Part shown: piece by piece, positions 8,829 to 18,348 of the stretch | Position numbering within the stretch: the stretch's first letter is position 1 | Layout of the letters: each line of letters begins with the position of its first letter | Source of the DNA: Alkaliflexus imshenetskii DSM 15055 | GTDB lineage: Bacteria > Bacteroidota > Bacteroidia > Bacteroidales > Marinilabiliaceae | Assembly: GCF_000517065.1 (NCBI RefSeq) | Contig: NZ_KI912105.1 | Span: 1,994,820 to 2,058,819, forward strand | Reading direction: 5' to 3' | Length of the DNA stretch: 64,000 nt | Program-made: the position numbers and the translations under genes | Notes under the pieces: model-generated | What the model was told of the DNA's origin: nothing | Databases searched by the model: none | Seen by the model: only the letters and a program-made list of their open reading frames with translations

Positions 8829-9629
8829 TCACTTAGGCACTAAGCTCGAAAAAGGATTTCGCAGGCCACGGAACTCTTCTAGGTCACAGGTGAAAGAGCC
8901 CACCACCAGATTAAACCGGATTCGTATGGGAATGCGATTGGCATCACGGGTAATCCATACGTGCATGTCGTCTTCGGTTTTAAAGGCGCGCCCAACCTCG
9001 GTAACCGGTGAAAACTTATAACACTCCAAACGACCAAACTTGGTGTTTATGGTTTCAATGCCACGGTAACGTATTCGTAATGGAAACTCCTCATCCGAAA
9101 AGTAGGTCATTATCTCAATCACCTCACCCTCCTTCATATTGTCGTTGAAGTATTTTTTGCGTGCCAGATAAAACGCTGCAACAATATCGTATATATCTGC
9201 CTTAACATATTTTTGCCCTGAACGCTGGCTGTTGATAAATGTAGAATCGGGGCCATGGTTAAAAAGAACCTCGTTGTAATAGCGGTAGCGCCCCTCTGAA
9301 ATGTTTCGGATAGATTTTACCGGATAATCGGTCTTTGGATCCACAAAACTTTCGTACACGTTTCTGATTTTAAAGACCCTATCGGCCAGTCCAACAGTGT
9401 GTGCTGAACCTACAAGATGATGAAGCTTTTTGCCATTGAGGACAGTGTCCCTTACGGATAACACCCCACGACCGCCGGTAATAAAACCATAATTCATCAC
9501 ATAATGCAACTCCTCACCAGGACCGTAAGCCATACGCGACACCGGTTTGGTTGATTGAGCTGTTATAACAGGGATAAAAGCCATAACAACAGCCAGGGCA
9601 AAACCATATTGTTTGAACACTCGCTTCAT
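8829..9629 (-). CDS. DUF3108 domain protein, exported
   Basis: 266 residues with a cleavable-looking signal peptide (residues 1-25, ending VITAQS). The mature part matches DUF3108: an early GEELHYVMNYGFI, a middle section rich in beta strands, GRLECYKFSPV and DDMHVWITRDANRIPIRI near the end. It is predicted to be periplasmic or attached to the outer membrane; the function is not known. The gene stands alone between convergent sfsA and tsaB, which is on the same strand about 250 bases upstream. Confidence 0.85.
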   Translation of the reverse strand: MKRVFKQYGFALAVVMAFIPVITAQSTKPVSRMAYGPGEELHYVMNYGFITGGRGVLSVRDTVLNGKKLHHLVGSAHTVGLADRVFKIRNVYESFVDPKTDYPVKSIRNISEGRYRYYNEVLFNHGPDSTFINSQRSGQKYVKADIYDIVAAFYLARKKYFNDNMKEGEVIEIMTYFSDEEFPLRIRYRGIETINTKFGRLECYKFSPVTEVGRAFKTEDDMHVWITRDANRIPIRIRFNLVVGSFTCDLEEFRGLRNPFSSLVPK

Positions 9630-9883
9630 AATTCAGATTTTAGTGGGTATTAAGCCAAAACAGCTTCATCACTCAACTACGCAGGATTGGCCCTATTCCC
9701 AAACCAAACAGATAACATTTATAGAGCCTAAACTGTTTAATCGATTCTCTTTTGAATCACCGGTAGTAGTTGTTATAAATCGTTATACAAATTATGCGCC
9801 TTTCTTGTTTCAAAGATGCAACAAAAGGATTCGACAATGCCCCTTGCCCCTATTTTTCAGATAGTTACGACATCATAAAACAA

Positions 9884-10576
9884 TTAAATAATTTTATTTT
9901 TGGGGGTGGTAGCAACAAATTCTTTAAGATAGAATGGCTCGAAGTAGGCCACGTTTTCAAACTTAGCTTCGAGGAAATATTTAAAGGCTATTTTATCCAT
10001 CTGCGATGCAAGTGGTACAATGTTGTCGATATAAACAATATTGCTATGGCGCATTGTCTCCATGCATTTACCTGCCCCATTTCCAAAAAATGCAATCTTT
10101 TTATCCTCGAGCAAATGCTGATAACTGTGTTCGTCGATTATCTCGGCACAGGTATTTGTAATGGGATTCATATCTGTATCGAAAAGCGCTGTATAAACTT
10201 CCATACGACGTGCATCCATCATCGGGCAAAGCAACTCAACCTCCTGCGGGAGCGTCTCCATGTTAACACCCAAGGCCATAACTTCCAATGAGGGAATGGC
10301 AATGAGGGGGATTCCCAATGCAAAACATATTCCCTTGGCTACTGAAACACCTATACGCAATCCGGTGTAGGAACCCGGCCCGCCACTCACTGCTACAGCA
10401 TTTAACTGAGACATTGCATATCCTGAAGTCTCCATCAGGCGTTGAATGAGAACCGTGAGTAGCGTACTATGAGAGTTGGGCGAATCTTCGCGCATTGACG
10501 CTATTGTAGCACCATCCTTTGATAAAGCAACGGAGCAGACACTTGTTGATGTTTCGATACAAAGAATTAGCGACAT
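9884..10576 (-). CDS. tsaB: tRNA threonylcarbamoyladenosine biosynthesis protein TsaB
   Basis: 230 residues of the ASKHA fold, starting MSLILCIETSTSVCSVAL, with the family motif GGPGSYTGLRIGVSVAKG around residues 65-85. TsaB pairs with TsaD and TsaE to transfer the threonylcarbamoyl group onto A37 of tRNAs that read ANN codons. The partner genes are not in the window. A TAATTTTG -7 element lies 22 bases upstream of the ATG. A long open frame on the opposite strand (9794-10291) is a shadow of this gene. Confidence 0.95.
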   Translation of the reverse strand: MSLILCIETSTSVCSVALSKDGATIASMREDSPNSHSTLLTVLIQRLMETSGYAMSQLNAVAVSGGPGSYTGLRIGVSVAKGICFALGIPLIAIPSLEVMALGVNMETLPQEVELLCPMMDARRMEVYTALFDTDMNPITNTCAEIIDEHSYQHLLEDKKIAFFGNGAGKCMETMRHSNIVYIDNIVPLASQMDKIAFKYFLEAKFENVAYFEPFYLKEFVATTPKNKII

Positions 10577-10598
10577 GAAAATCGGAATTGATGTGCGA

Positions 10599-10606
10599 CA
10601 AAATTA
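10599..10606 (-). promoter_or_regulatory. -7 promoter element of tsaB
   Basis: Minus-strand TAATTTTG, 22 bases before the tsaB start. The rest of 10607-10871 is AT-rich and holds no gene that I can support. Confidence 0.6.
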
Positions 10607-10871
10607 AAATTTATAAAGTGATATATCAACCTCATTACTCCTGATACGCCTATACAAAAAACAACTGAGAGACTTTATCTCACAGAAGTCAGATTTTCTT
10701 ATCAAAAGAGTTTAAAACCTGACGGTATCTTCAACAATTTTCACTTTATTCGCGATATCATAAACAACCAAAACCGCAATAGTTATGAACCTAACCTTTA
10801 ACCAGTTCGCGTTTTTAAACCAATTTAAACCGGACAAACCCGTTCGATTAAATCAGATTCAAATCGGGCTA

Positions 10872-12035
10872 ATGAAGCACCTGTTTCTATTTCTTACCAT
10901 ACTTCTGGTTACGAAAGTAAGCGCTCAGGACTTTGACCATCTGGCGGCAAGGCCACAAATTGAGTGCTCTGACATATCGCTCAACAGTTCCCTCCTATTT
11001 GAAGAGCTATTTCTGGCACACAATACCGATTCGGCTGCTCAGTTACTAACTTATTGGCGCTCAAGATGCGGTATGCGCGAACCCATTCATAGAGCCTATA
11101 TTCTTCTTGCGCTAAAGAACAACCAGTTTCAGGACTCTTTACTTACCGATAACGCCCTTTACTTTGTCTTTAACTACCTTAACCGGCTTGAGATGATGCG
11201 CGAACAGAGTTATTTTGCCTATGATAATTACAAGCCATACTTTGGTTTTGTGCCGGTAGGTCAAGAGTTTGACAACTTCACCATTAGAGCAGCAAAGGAG
11301 CTAAAGCGAAACTTTGAAGTGGGCACCATTGAATATCTGCTATGTGATTTTTATGGTGGAAATGAAGATGTTTTCGCCAATCTGCAAGCAGAAGAATACA
11401 AAGAGTCGGCACTTGCATCCCAGTATCATGAAGTTGTGGCAAAAAACCTTAACTCGCCCGAATTTCACATGGCCTGGATAACCGGTGTATGGATTCCGAC
11501 CGTCGCCTTGAGCAAGCTCGGTGTGCATCCTGAACTTGGATTTCAGATGGGCTACAAAAAAGAAAAAATGAATTATGACCTGACAATGGCTCTGAAATTT
11601 ATCAACTCACCAAACGAATTTTATGCCAAAAGACCCAAGTCTGATGCTGGTCCGGAACTCACCGACTACTTTTTTGGCGGATACATAGGTGTTGATGTGG
11701 GACGCGACGTTTATGTGAACAGAAAACATGAGATGCAAATTACCGGCGGCATTGCTTTTGATGGATTTACGGTACTCGAGGCCGATGATGACAACAACCT
11801 GAAATCGGCATCGGCCAATTCATACAATTTTAATCTGGGGATGGGATACCGCTATTACCTGAATCAATCGTTCTACCTTGGATTAAAGGTGAAATACAAT
11901 CTGGTTGATTATACCCTGACAGACGTGATTGATTTCTCAGGTTTCCCAATAACCATCCATTTTTTAATTGGGGGTTTTGAAAACAGCGTAAAGCGTAAAA
12001 ATCTAAGGGAGTTAAAATACAAATGGAGAGAGTAA
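10872..12035 (+). CDS. Exported protein with C-terminal beta-barrel-like region, unknown function
   Basis: I do not recognise a named family. From the ATG at 10872 the 387-residue protein begins with a clear signal peptide (MKHLFLFLTILLVTKVSAQ); the frame is open back to 10785, but that start would bury the signal. Residues 20-200 are mixed, perhaps helical. From about residue 205 alternating strands with aromatic ends appear (GFQMGYKKEKMNYDLTMALKF, FFGGYIGVDVG, LGMGYRYYLN, YLGLKVKYNLVDY), typical of an outer-membrane beta-barrel, though the chain ends in a charged tail rather than a terminal aromatic residue. It is monocistronic and convergent with the tolC gene. Confidence 0.65.
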   Translation: MKHLFLFLTILLVTKVSAQDFDHLAARPQIECSDISLNSSLLFEELFLAHNTDSAAQLLTYWRSRCGMREPIHRAYILLALKNNQFQDSLLTDNALYFVFNYLNRLEMMREQSYFAYDNYKPYFGFVPVGQEFDNFTIRAAKELKRNFEVGTIEYLLCDFYGGNEDVFANLQAEEYKESALASQYHEVVAKNLNSPEFHMAWITGVWIPTVALSKLGVHPELGFQMGYKKEKMNYDLTMALKFINSPNEFYAKRPKSDAGPELTDYFFGGYIGVDVGRDVYVNRKHEMQITGGIAFDGFTVLEADDDNNLKSASANSYNFNLGMGYRYYLNQSFYLGLKVKYNLVDYTLTDVIDFSGFPITIHFLIGGFENSVKRKNLRELKYKWRE

Positions 12036-12110
12036 TACCGATTTTTTGAAGACAATATTGTTGCCTCTTCGCAAGAAAACAGTTGCAACGGAATATGTCT
12101 GCAAACAAAT

Positions 12111-12138
12111 AAGCCCGGCAAGTTCAGTTGCCGGGCTT
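12111..12138 (-). terminator. Terminator of the tolC gene (possibly bidirectional)
   Basis: AAGCCCGGCA (12111-12120) pairs perfectly with TGCCGGGCTT (12129-12138) over an 8-base loop. The T-rich side (ATTTGTTTGC) lies on the minus strand, so it mainly ends the minus-strand transcript. Confidence 0.8.
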
Positions 12139-12171
12139 ATCCATTCTTAACCAGTATTTATGATTGATGTA

Positions 12172-13497
12172 TTACAAAACAAGCGGTCTGCCCTGGTAAA
12201 AATCAAGAATCTTTAGCCGCAGAAGGTAGGCGTACTTAGCCTGAATAAAATCAGACTCCGCTTTCATGTATTCTGTTTTTGATACGTTATAATCCACAGA
12301 GTTCAGCAACCCAACATTAAAGCGCTGCTCGGTATATCGGAACGACTCTTCGTAGGATGCCACAGCCGACTGCCCGGCCATATACTGCCGGAAAGCCGCT
12401 TCGGCATCGGCCACAGCCTGTTGAATCTCTTTACGCAACACCTGCTTTTGGCGATTCAGTTCATGCTGCGCATTCATAACACCAAGCGAGGCATTTTTAA
12501 TTCCCATACGAGCCTGTAAACCATTAAAAATTGGTATTGTAACATTCACGCCATAGTATCTGAAAGCGTTGTCTCTAAACTTGCGTTCAAAATCGAAATT
12601 TGGCTCCTGCTTATATTTTGAGACATTGGTTCCCAATCCGGCCGTTAACGACACACGCGGATAGAGATAACCCTTGGCGATTTTAACATCCATCTCACTG
12701 CTTTCGAGTCTAAGCTGTGCCAGGGATATTTGTGGCAGCGTATTCACAGCATAATCGTAAACAGAGCTAACGGCAACCAATTCAGAACCCGAGATTTCGG
12801 GAATTTCAGGCGTAACAATATCAAACCCTTCAGCATCTTCCAAATCAAGAGCCTGCGCCAAATCGAGAAGTGAGAGCGTGAGATTGTTTTCAAGTCGCGT
12901 TACATTTGAAAGCTCACGGGCAGCAAGAGCCCGCATCTCAAGAAGATTGCCTTCGGGCAGACTACCGGCACGCACAAGTTTCTCAGACCGATCAACCTGC
13001 ATATTCACCAGCTCGAGCTGATGACGCCCGGCTGCCAGGAGCTCTTTATCAAACAGTATTTGCATATAGAGTGCTGTGATGTTCAGCGCAATGTCATTCT
13101 CGGTTTTTTCAACCTCTTTTAAAGCCGCTTCCCAGTCAACCAGCCCCTGTTCAATGCTGTTACGACGGGTAAACCCCTCAAAAACCGGCACAGAGGCAGA
13201 AGCACCAAGATTAAAAACCCGGGTGGTAACATCAATAATCTCGTAATTCACATCGTTGCGAACCCGTCCCATATTGGTGGTAAAACTGCTGGAGCCGTTC
13301 ACGCTGGGATAGAGATTCAATTTTTTCTGCTGATATTGGTTTTCGGAGTATTGTGCATTTAGAGAGCGCTGCTTTATCACGAGATTGTGCTGTCTGGCAT
13401 GCTCAATGCACTGTTCGAGGCTCCAGACACCGTTGTCACGGGCACTGACTCCGGCAAACAGAAACAACGACAAAACAATGGTTATAATTGATTTCAT
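12172..13497 (-). CDS. TolC family outer-membrane efflux channel
   Basis: 441 residues with signal peptide MKSIITIVLSLFLFAGVSA, then two OEP repeats of long coiled helices and barrel strands (for example VFNLGASASVPVF and YYGVNVTIPIFNGL). It forms the outer-membrane exit duct of tripartite efflux. The next genes on the strand, upstream, are a HlyD adaptor and ABC transporter parts, so it probably completes that pump. A strong hairpin lies between it and the HlyD gene (13711-13766), and the 292-base gap suggests partly separate transcription. Confidence 0.92.
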   Translation of the reverse strand: MKSIITIVLSLFLFAGVSARDNGVWSLEQCIEHARQHNLVIKQRSLNAQYSENQYQQKKLNLYPSVNGSSSFTTNMGRVRNDVNYEIIDVTTRVFNLGASASVPVFEGFTRRNSIEQGLVDWEAALKEVEKTENDIALNITALYMQILFDKELLAAGRHQLELVNMQVDRSEKLVRAGSLPEGNLLEMRALAARELSNVTRLENNLTLSLLDLAQALDLEDAEGFDIVTPEIPEISGSELVAVSSVYDYAVNTLPQISLAQLRLESSEMDVKIAKGYLYPRVSLTAGLGTNVSKYKQEPNFDFERKFRDNAFRYYGVNVTIPIFNGLQARMGIKNASLGVMNAQHELNRQKQVLRKEIQQAVADAEAAFRQYMAGQSAVASYEESFRYTEQRFNVGLLNSVDYNVSKTEYMKAESDFIQAKYAYLLRLKILDFYQGRPLVL

Positions 13498-13626
13498 CTG
13501 TCTATAATTTGAATTTTATTTGTTAGATGGAACTCGCCATTTAGTCATTACCATGTACTTAGAAGCATACTATATGGCGCGTTTCATCTGTTATAGTTTG
13601 TTTTTAATGGACACATGGGGTAACAT

Positions 13627-13702
13627 GAACCCGGCATGTATCATGACACTTTACATTTTCTGGGTTCCTGACACATTCACCATCAATATTGCAAAAGTGT
13701 CA
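13627..13702 (-). other. Structured intergenic segment upstream of tolC
   Basis: Two interlocking inverted repeats: GAACCC (13627-13632) with GGGTTC (13662-13667), and TGACACTTT (13644-13652) with AAAGTGTCA (13694-13702). They lie in the 292-base gap between the HlyD and TolC genes, past the hairpin terminator on the transcribed minus strand. A short plus-strand ORF here (13520-13762) has no family features. The role is unknown; leader RNA structure or protein binding are both possible. Confidence 0.4.
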
Positions 13703-13710
13703 AAGATGAG

Positions 13711-13766
13711 AAAAAAGGGGTTATCCTTTATCAAGGAAGCAGAGAGAGTTTGTGTAGGATAACCCC
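13711..13766 (-). terminator. Terminator-like hairpin between the HlyD and TolC genes
   Basis: On the minus strand GGGGTTATCC (13766-13757) pairs perfectly with GGATAACCCC (13726-13717) across a 30-base loop and is followed by TTTTTT (13716-13711), 24 bases after the HlyD stop. It would end or attenuate the efflux operon before tolC. Confidence 0.75.
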
Positions 13767-13789
13767 TGAAACAGCCAACAAAAAAGGCG

Positions 13790-14872
13790 CTATATTTTCG
13801 GTACTTTCACTTTCTCCTCACTGTTCAAACCATCCACAACTTCTATGTTAATACCATCGGAAAGACCTGTTTTAACCTGCCGTTTCACAAAAGTCTGGGG
13901 AGCGGTTTCCACCTCTACAAAGATGGAGTCTCCACTAAACTGAAGCACTTTTTCGGCCACCACAAGCACGCTGTCGCGCCGGTCGAGCACAATGTCAGCA
14001 TTTGCACTGTATCCGGCTCTGATGAATACATTATCCTGAAGCTTCACAGCGGCACGGATTTCAAACTGAATGGCTCCGCTCTCCTCCACACCCTTGGGCG
14101 AGATATACTCAAGGTATGCATCAAAAGATTCCGACTCAAGCGCACCAATGGTAAGCAGCAGGTGCATGCCTTCCTTTATTTTGCCCACTTCGGTTTCATC
14201 CACCTTACCTTCAAAAATCATCTCGTTCATATCGGCCACTATGGCAATGGTTGTTCCATCGTTAAAAGCGTTGCTTCTGATTACTGAGTTGCCTTCCTTA
14301 ACCGGTACATCTAAAACCATTCCTTCAATTGTTGAACGAATAAGTGTGTTGGTTTGAGCACCCATTTTTTTGGTTACCCCTTCCTGAATCAGCTGCAAGT
14401 GGTTTTCGGCAGCACTCAGGTCTTCGCCTCTGGTTTTAAAGCGCAACTCTTCGGCTTCAAACTCCGAGCGTGCAATCACACGTTGCTCAAAAAGCTCTTT
14501 TTTCCTTTCGAATTCGGTACGCGCGTTCTCAAATTCAAGACGCGCTTTATTCAGCCTGTTTTCAGCAGCATTCACCTCAATCATCTCAGGAATAATCTGG
14601 ATGCGGGCAATCAAATCACCTTGTTTCACACGATCACCCGGATTCACGAAAATATCGCGGATTATACCGGACTCCTGAGGCTTTATAGCAATTTCACGAC
14701 GTGGCACCACACTGCCGGTAGCCACTGTCTTTTTAACAATTGTGGTAGTGAATGGTGATTCCACATCATACACTATTGGGTCGGCTTTTGATTGTTTGTA
14801 GAGATATACAAATACCCATAACACCAATGCGGCAAAAACCAGAAGTCCGAAGATTTTGAGAATACGTTTCAT
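13790..14872 (-). CDS. HlyD/MacA-type periplasmic adaptor subunit
   Basis: 360 residues: one N-terminal membrane segment (about residues 5-25), a lipoyl-like half (TVATGSVVPRREIAIKPQES), a long alpha-helical hairpin (about residues 100-165), the second lipoyl half (GMVLDVPVKEGNSVI) and beta-barrel/membrane-proximal domains. It joins the inner-membrane ABC pump to the TolC channel. It follows the second permease by 62 bases in the same orientation. The MacA-like class is secure; the exported substrate is unknown. Confidence 0.9.
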   Translation of the reverse strand: MKRILKIFGLLVFAALVLWVFVYLYKQSKADPIVYDVESPFTTTIVKKTVATGSVVPRREIAIKPQESGIIRDIFVNPGDRVKQGDLIARIQIIPEMIEVNAAENRLNKARLEFENARTEFERKKELFEQRVIARSEFEAEELRFKTRGEDLSAAENHLQLIQEGVTKKMGAQTNTLIRSTIEGMVLDVPVKEGNSVIRSNAFNDGTTIAIVADMNEMIFEGKVDETEVGKIKEGMHLLLTIGALESESFDAYLEYISPKGVEESGAIQFEIRAAVKLQDNVFIRAGYSANADIVLDRRDSVLVVAEKVLQFSGDSIFVEVETAPQTFVKRQVKTGLSDGINIEVVDGLNSEEKVKVPKI

Positions 14873-14934
14873 TTTATTTGGGTTTTATAGTTTTTGTTTT
14901 TGTTTATTATTTTCTGATAACCATTAAGTTTATA

Positions 14935-16212
14935 TTACTCATGCCGGAGAGCTTCAATCGGTTTGATGCGTACCGCTTTTTGAGCCGGTATAAGACCAGC
15001 GATAAGTCCCGTAATCACCAAAATGATGAGAGCTGATATGGCCATGCCGGCACCCACTTCCGGGTTCATGAAAAAGACGTTCTCGTCAGGATTGGCGGCA
15101 ATGGAGCGCTCAATCAACACATCCACTCCTGACAGAATCAGCGTGCCCAGAGCCAGACCGATAAAACCGGCCAGGGTGGTAAGGAAAACTGACTCTGTAA
15201 GAATCTGGCTCACAATAGTCCAGGGCTTGGCTCCAATGGCACGTTGAATTCCAATCTCTTTGGTGCGTTCTCTTACAATAACCAACATGATGTTACTAAT
15301 ACCTACTGCGCCGGCAATCAGCGTTCCTATGCCCACAATCCAAATCAATACATTGATTCCAATAAAGAGATAACTCATGGTTTTCACTTGCTCTTCGATG
15401 TTTACATGGCCGATGGCATCCAAATCGTCGGGGGCAATAGAGTGTCGACCTTTGAGGTATGCAGAGACCTTCTCGGCGGTGCTGGCCACACTTTCGCCCT
15501 TTCGAGCGGTGAATCCAAAAAAATGAACCTCATTTCCATAGTTGTAGGCTTGCTGCATGGTGGTGAATGGCACAAATACGGATTCACGCTTGTCGGCGCC
15601 AAAGTTGATGTTCGGGTTTTTGGAGCGTGATACGCCGATAACCTGAAACCAGACACCAGACACCTTAAGATATTCGCCTACGGGATCTTCGCCGGGGTCA
15701 AACATCACTTCATAAACCCTTTCACCAATCACACACACCTTTCGGTTATGCAGGATGTCCATCTGGTTAATAAACCGTCCGTATATCATCTCATTTGGGT
15801 CGATAAGGTTATATTCGGGCACTTCGCCAAAAACCCTGAAAGAGCCGCTTCGCAATCCGCGAATCACATTTTCGCCGCTGGAGATGCGCCATCCCTGAAG
15901 TTTGGGAGCAATCACCTCCACCTCTGGAATTTCCCGGCGAATGCCTTCAATGTCCTCATTGCGAAAACTCCAATAGCGTCCCTGTCTGAACCCTTTGTAT
16001 GGTTTTGTGGTGCGATTGGTCCATACAAAAGCGCTATTTGGGGCAAAATCTTTAAACCCACTGGTTACACCATTCACGAGTCCGTTGCCGGCTCCGGTCA
16101 TGGTAACCAGCATGAAGATGCCCCAGAATACACCAAACGCCGTAAGCACACTTCGCAATTTGTTTTGTTTTATGGCATTGAAAATTTCCTGCCACCTGTC
16201 CCTGTCAAACAC
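14935..16212 (-). CDS. MacB-like ABC transporter permease (second)
   Basis: 425 residues: N-terminal membrane helix after the family opening NAIKQNKLRSVLTAFGV, a large periplasmic MacB core domain (about residues 45-280) and three C-terminal helices forming the FtsX domain, with RTKEIGIQRAIGAKPW in the coupling segment. It ends with KAVRIKPIEALRHE, typical of the family. It is a paralogue of the neighbouring permease at 16312-17559, so the pump is probably a heterodimer. It lies 99 bases after that gene in the same operon. Confidence 0.92.
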   Translation of the reverse strand: MFDRDRWQEIFNAIKQNKLRSVLTAFGVFWGIFMLVTMTGAGNGLVNGVTSGFKDFAPNSAFVWTNRTTKPYKGFRQGRYWSFRNEDIEGIRREIPEVEVIAPKLQGWRISSGENVIRGLRSGSFRVFGEVPEYNLIDPNEMIYGRFINQMDILHNRKVCVIGERVYEVMFDPGEDPVGEYLKVSGVWFQVIGVSRSKNPNINFGADKRESVFVPFTTMQQAYNYGNEVHFFGFTARKGESVASTAEKVSAYLKGRHSIAPDDLDAIGHVNIEEQVKTMSYLFIGINVLIWIVGIGTLIAGAVGISNIMLVIVRERTKEIGIQRAIGAKPWTIVSQILTESVFLTTLAGFIGLALGTLILSGVDVLIERSIAANPDENVFFMNPEVGAGMAISALIILVITGLIAGLIPAQKAVRIKPIEALRHE

Positions 16213-16311
16213 GATAATAAGAATTAAGAGTTAGTAGTTTCAGAAAGTTCGCCATCCAACATCACACTATCCATTTGGCCGGGCGTCCTAAATTTATTTA
16301 TGCATCGCATC

Positions 16312-17559
16312 TTACTCATCGTGCAATGCTTCGATGGGCTTGATGGCCGCAGCCTTACGAGCCGGGATAAAACCAGCCATTAACCCGGCAATTACAAGTA
16401 CGACCGCGGCCGAGATGGCCACACCAAAATCGGCCGAGGGATTATAAAACACATATCGAATCATCTCATTTCCCTCTGCGATATTAGCCAATACCATTGT
16501 AGCGATGTGTAACAGCCCCATGCCCAAAAGTAATCCTACAAAACCAGCCACCGCCGTGATAAAAAGGGATTCGAATAAAACAAGCTGAATAACACTAAAT
16601 GGCGATGCGCCTATGGCTTTTCGAATGCCAATCTCCTTTGTGCGTTCCTTCACGAGAATTATCATGATGTTGCTCACGCCAACAATTCCGGCAATGATGG
16701 TCATGATACCAACAATCCATACAAACAGACGAATACCACCAAACACACCTTGAGCCCGCTGAAAATCTTCCAAAGTATTCCATACATTCAACGCCCTGGT
16801 GTCAGACTCGGCAAAACGATGTCGTTTAGCTAGAAAGGATCGTATTTCTGCTTCTATTTGCTTGTTCTCTTCCACACTGGTTGATTCGGTAGTAAGGGCC
16901 AGATTGCTGATGCGATTGGCGCCATTGAATACGCCCTGCCCTGTTGTAATTGGCAATATGGCATCCTTTGAATCCTTGTTGGTGGGGTCTTCAAGCACAC
17001 CAATCACCTGAAAAAATATGCCTCCTACCTTAACATATTTGCCAATTGGGTCTTCATCTTTAAAAAGATTGTCAATAATAGATTTAGACAAAACAATTAC
17101 TTTGCGGGTTTCATTAATATCGTTGTAGTTGATAAACCGCCCGTTAACAATGTTTAGGAGCCTGATATTCAAAAAATCGGGCATCACACAGGTTACGGTA
17201 TAATTGCTGTACTCATTTTTATAGGTTATGGCCACATCCTGCCACAAATAGAGACGACCAGTAATGTTACTGATACCTTTCAATTCGCGCTTGAGCAGTT
17301 CGTAATCCTCGTTGGTGAACTGAATGCGCCGGCCTTTTTTCAGGCCTTCGAACGTTTCGCCGGTTTGTCCCGGCCAAATTTGTATGGCATTTTTAGCTAT
17401 GGAACGGAAGTTAAACTCCATGCCATTCTGCAAACCCTTGCCGCTGCCAAGAAGGATAATCAACATGAATATCCCCCATGCCACACTGAAACCTGTCATC
17501 ACAGCCCTAAGCTTATTTTGTTTCAGAGTGGTCAGTATTTCTTCCAAATAATCAAACAT
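16312..17559 (-). CDS. MacB-like ABC transporter permease (first)
   Basis: 415 residues with the same layout as its downstream paralogue: LKQNKLRAVMTGFSVAWGIF at the first helix, a periplasmic MacB core, and a C-terminal FtsX domain containing RTKEIGIRKAIGAS and ending KPIEALHDE. It is predicted to transmit ATPase-driven movement to the periplasm (mechanotransmission) and so drive export through HlyD and TolC. It is encoded 69 bases after the ATPase gene in the same direction. Confidence 0.92.
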   Translation of the reverse strand: MFDYLEEILTTLKQNKLRAVMTGFSVAWGIFMLIILLGSGKGLQNGMEFNFRSIAKNAIQIWPGQTGETFEGLKKGRRIQFTNEDYELLKRELKGISNITGRLYLWQDVAITYKNEYSNYTVTCVMPDFLNIRLLNIVNGRFINYNDINETRKVIVLSKSIIDNLFKDEDPIGKYVKVGGIFFQVIGVLEDPTNKDSKDAILPITTGQGVFNGANRISNLALTTESTSVEENKQIEAEIRSFLAKRHRFAESDTRALNVWNTLEDFQRAQGVFGGIRLFVWIVGIMTIIAGIVGVSNIMIILVKERTKEIGIRKAIGASPFSVIQLVLFESLFITAVAGFVGLLLGMGLLHIATMVLANIAEGNEMIRYVFYNPSADFGVAISAAVVLVIAGLMAGFIPARKAAAIKPIEALHDE

Positions 17560-17628
17560 GGGTATTGTTGGTTGGTGGTTAGAGATGAGTTGAGCCTATT
17601 GTCGCATTTACGACGCATCATGGCCAAA

Positions 17629-18348
17629 CTAATTCACTTTGACTGATTCCAGCTCAAAAGCATGGTTAACCTCGTTGGACTCGATAAGTCCGTCTCTCAG
17701 ACGAATAATTCGTTGAGTTCGGGCAGCAATATCGTTTTCGTGGGTTACAATAATGATGGATATGCCGGATTCGTTAACCTCCTTCAATATCTCCATTACT
17801 TCGAGAGATGTTTGCGAATCGAGCGCACCGGTAGGTTCATCGGCCAAAATCACTTTTGGGTTTGAAATCAGTGCCCGGGCAATGGCTACCCGCTGTTTTT
17901 GTCCGCCAGACAACTCTGATGGCAAGTGGTGAGCCCATTCTCTAAGGCCAAGCCGCTCGAGATAGTCTAATGCAATGAGGTTTCGTTTTTTGCGGTTAAC
18001 ACCCTGATAATAGAGCGGCAACGCCACGTTCTCCATCGCATTTTTAAAAGAGATCAAGTTAAACGACTGAAAGATAAAGCCGATGTAGCGGTTTCGGAAA
18101 CGGGCAGCTTTGGTCTCATTCATTTTGCCAATATGCTTCTCGTCCAGATAATAGGCACCTTCGTCGTAATTGTCGAGAATGCCTAAAATGTTGAGTAAGG
18201 TGGATTTCCCTGAGCCAGATGATCCCATAATACTAACCATTTCGCCTTCGCGGATGTCCATGTCCACTCCTTTAAGCACGTGTAGTGAGTTGCTGCCATT
18301 CACATAAGATTTGTGCAGCGATTCTACCCGGATAATGCTTCTACTCAT
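17629..18348 (-). CDS. MacB/LolD-type ABC transporter ATPase
   Basis: 239 residues with every ABC motif: Walker A GSSGSGKS, Q-loop IFQSFNLI, signature LSGGQKQR, Walker B VILADEP and H-loop VTHE. This subfamily (MacB/LolD) pairs with FtsX-domain permeases, as found directly downstream. It is first in the five-gene minus-strand efflux order ATPase, permease, permease, adaptor, channel. No regulator gene is adjacent; control may lie in the 390-base upstream gap, which contains an inverted repeat. Confidence 0.94.
   Translation of the reverse strand: MSRSIIRVESLHKSYVNGSNSLHVLKGVDMDIREGEMVSIMGSSGSGKSTLLNILGILDNYDEGAYYLDEKHIGKMNETKAARFRNRYIGFIFQSFNLISFKNAMENVALPLYYQGVNRKKRNLIALDYLERLGLREWAHHLPSELSGGQKQRVAIARALISNPKVILADEPTGALDSQTSLEVMEILKEVNESGISIIIVTHENDIAARTQRIIRLRDGLIESNEVNHAFELESVKVN

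Noticed and set aside
9794-10291. 165-codon plus-strand ORF
   Set aside because: It lies antisense to most of tsaB, whose protein has all family motifs; the ORF product has no recognisable features.
10785-10871. Upstream start for the outer-membrane protein
   Set aside because: It would add 29 residues before a clear signal peptide; the ATG at 10872 fits better.
13520-13762. 80-codon plus-strand ORF between the HlyD and TolC genes
   Set aside because: It overlaps the hairpin terminator and inverted repeats and has no family-like sequence.
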